A stretch of DNA of 64,000 bases, taken from the NCBI GenBank assembly GCA_029706075.1, contig JAINUG010000131.1, positions 1 to 64,000 of the forward strand, given 5' to 3'. The DNA comes from Aldrovandia affinis (taxonomy: Eukaryota > Chordata > Actinopteri > Notacanthiformes > Halosauridae). The position numbers and the translations under genes are program-made. Under the pieces are notes generated by a model that made no database searches, was not told the DNA's origin, and saw nothing but the letters and a program-made list of their open reading frames with translations. Below, piece by piece: positions 63,430-64,000 of the stretch. Each line of letters starts with the position of its first letter. Within the stretch, counting starts at the first letter, position 1.

Positions 63430-64000
63430 ATGTAGTGAGTGAGCCATTGATCTTACACCCTGCAATACACCAGAAACAAATCTACATAATAATGAAGGAA
63501 CACAAAGGCGGAGCTAGTAAAACAGCCCAAGACATTTCTGTTTTGTCATGATGTTAAAAGATATTTAATAAACACATTTATGCATTTTATTTTTTATCTC
63601 AGTTAGTGACTGATGACAATGACCTGCATTGCTCTTATAGTTTAACTAGTAGCATTTTCTGGCACACAAGCTGCGCTGCAGGGAAAATGTTTCAGGCCTT
63701 AGCTGAAAGTAAAGGCAGGAAGTAGAACTGTGTTGTGCTTCAGTGGCACTGAAGAGAATGACGTGTCTCCTGTGAATCCCGATCTCACCGTGAGGACCGA
63801 CAGGCCTTTGATGCGGTGTGTCGGGGGCTTTCTCACACACCGGCGTCTGCTCTCGCAAGAATTAAGTTTCAGATTCGAGGAAGCCTGGCGGTGTGCTGGA
63901 GCGGCGTGGCGGAAAGCACCGGTGTCTCGCCGCAGTGGGCACAGAAACCTTGTCTCACCTCATCTGGGAGATGGCGGACTGTTTCTGGCCGCCTGAGTTC
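63430..64000. other. Right edge, GC-rich last 300 bases
   Basis: From about 63,700 the sequence becomes GC-rich with many CG dinucleotides, and an open plus-strand frame of 88 codons (63,730-63,996) runs nearly to the edge. I do not recognise the protein. It could be the first exon or promoter of a gene outside the window. Confidence 0.3.

Overview
The window looks like teleost fish nuclear DNA. It holds two fast skeletal muscle myosin heavy chain (MYH) genes in a head-to-tail tandem array on the minus strand, embedded in a dense mix of fish-type repeats: Tc1-like transposons, L2 and Rex1/CR1-type LINEs, tRNA-derived SINEs, a chromodomain Ty3/gypsy element, hAT and Tigger-like MITEs, and microsatellites. 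I cannot name the species.

Main gene. MYH copy A is complete on the minus strand, from a TATA box near 44.95 kb to a polyadenylation signal at 29.02 kb. It has two noncoding and 39 coding exons. The splice junctions I placed by eye sum to 5,820 coding bases, that is 1,939 residues and a stop, with no frame break. Its introns contain a Tc1 remnant (39.5-40.0 kb), a LINE plus an LTR fragment (30.0-32.3 kb), a V-SINE-like element and a long CA repeat (44.5-44.8 kb).

Second gene. MYH copy B lies at the left end, downstream of A. Only its promoter, two noncoding exons and the first ten coding exons (about 382 residues) are in the window. The coding exons and their introns are nearly identical to copy A, while the noncoding 5' introns have diverged. 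A Tc1 end sits in intron 12 of B and is absent from A.

Between the two genes (3.3-29.0 kb) I see almost only mobile DNA: a full-length but broken chromovirus-type gypsy fossil (7,023-13,489, target duplication CAAAC), two solo LTRs of an unassigned LTR family with perfect 5-bp duplications, a Rex1/CR1 LINE 3' end, a SINE, a Tc1 carrying an L2 LINE inside it, a second Tc1 split by a gypsy-family solo LTR, and a third decayed Tc1.

Upstream of copy A (45-64 kb) I find no host gene I can support. There is a hAT MITE with a perfect 8-bp duplication, several Tc1 copies, a Tigger-like MITE, an I-group LINE fragment, an L2 LINE, minisatellites, an 815-bp inverted-repeat element carrying a possible SANT/Myb-like coding fragment, a decayed Rex1/CR1 LINE, and a 260-bp block present twice. 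The last 300 bases are GC-rich and could belong to a gene beyond the edge. I found no previously undescribed biological system. The most useful observations are the contrast between conserved and diverged parts of the tandem myosin genes, the unassigned LTR family, and the layered insertions.
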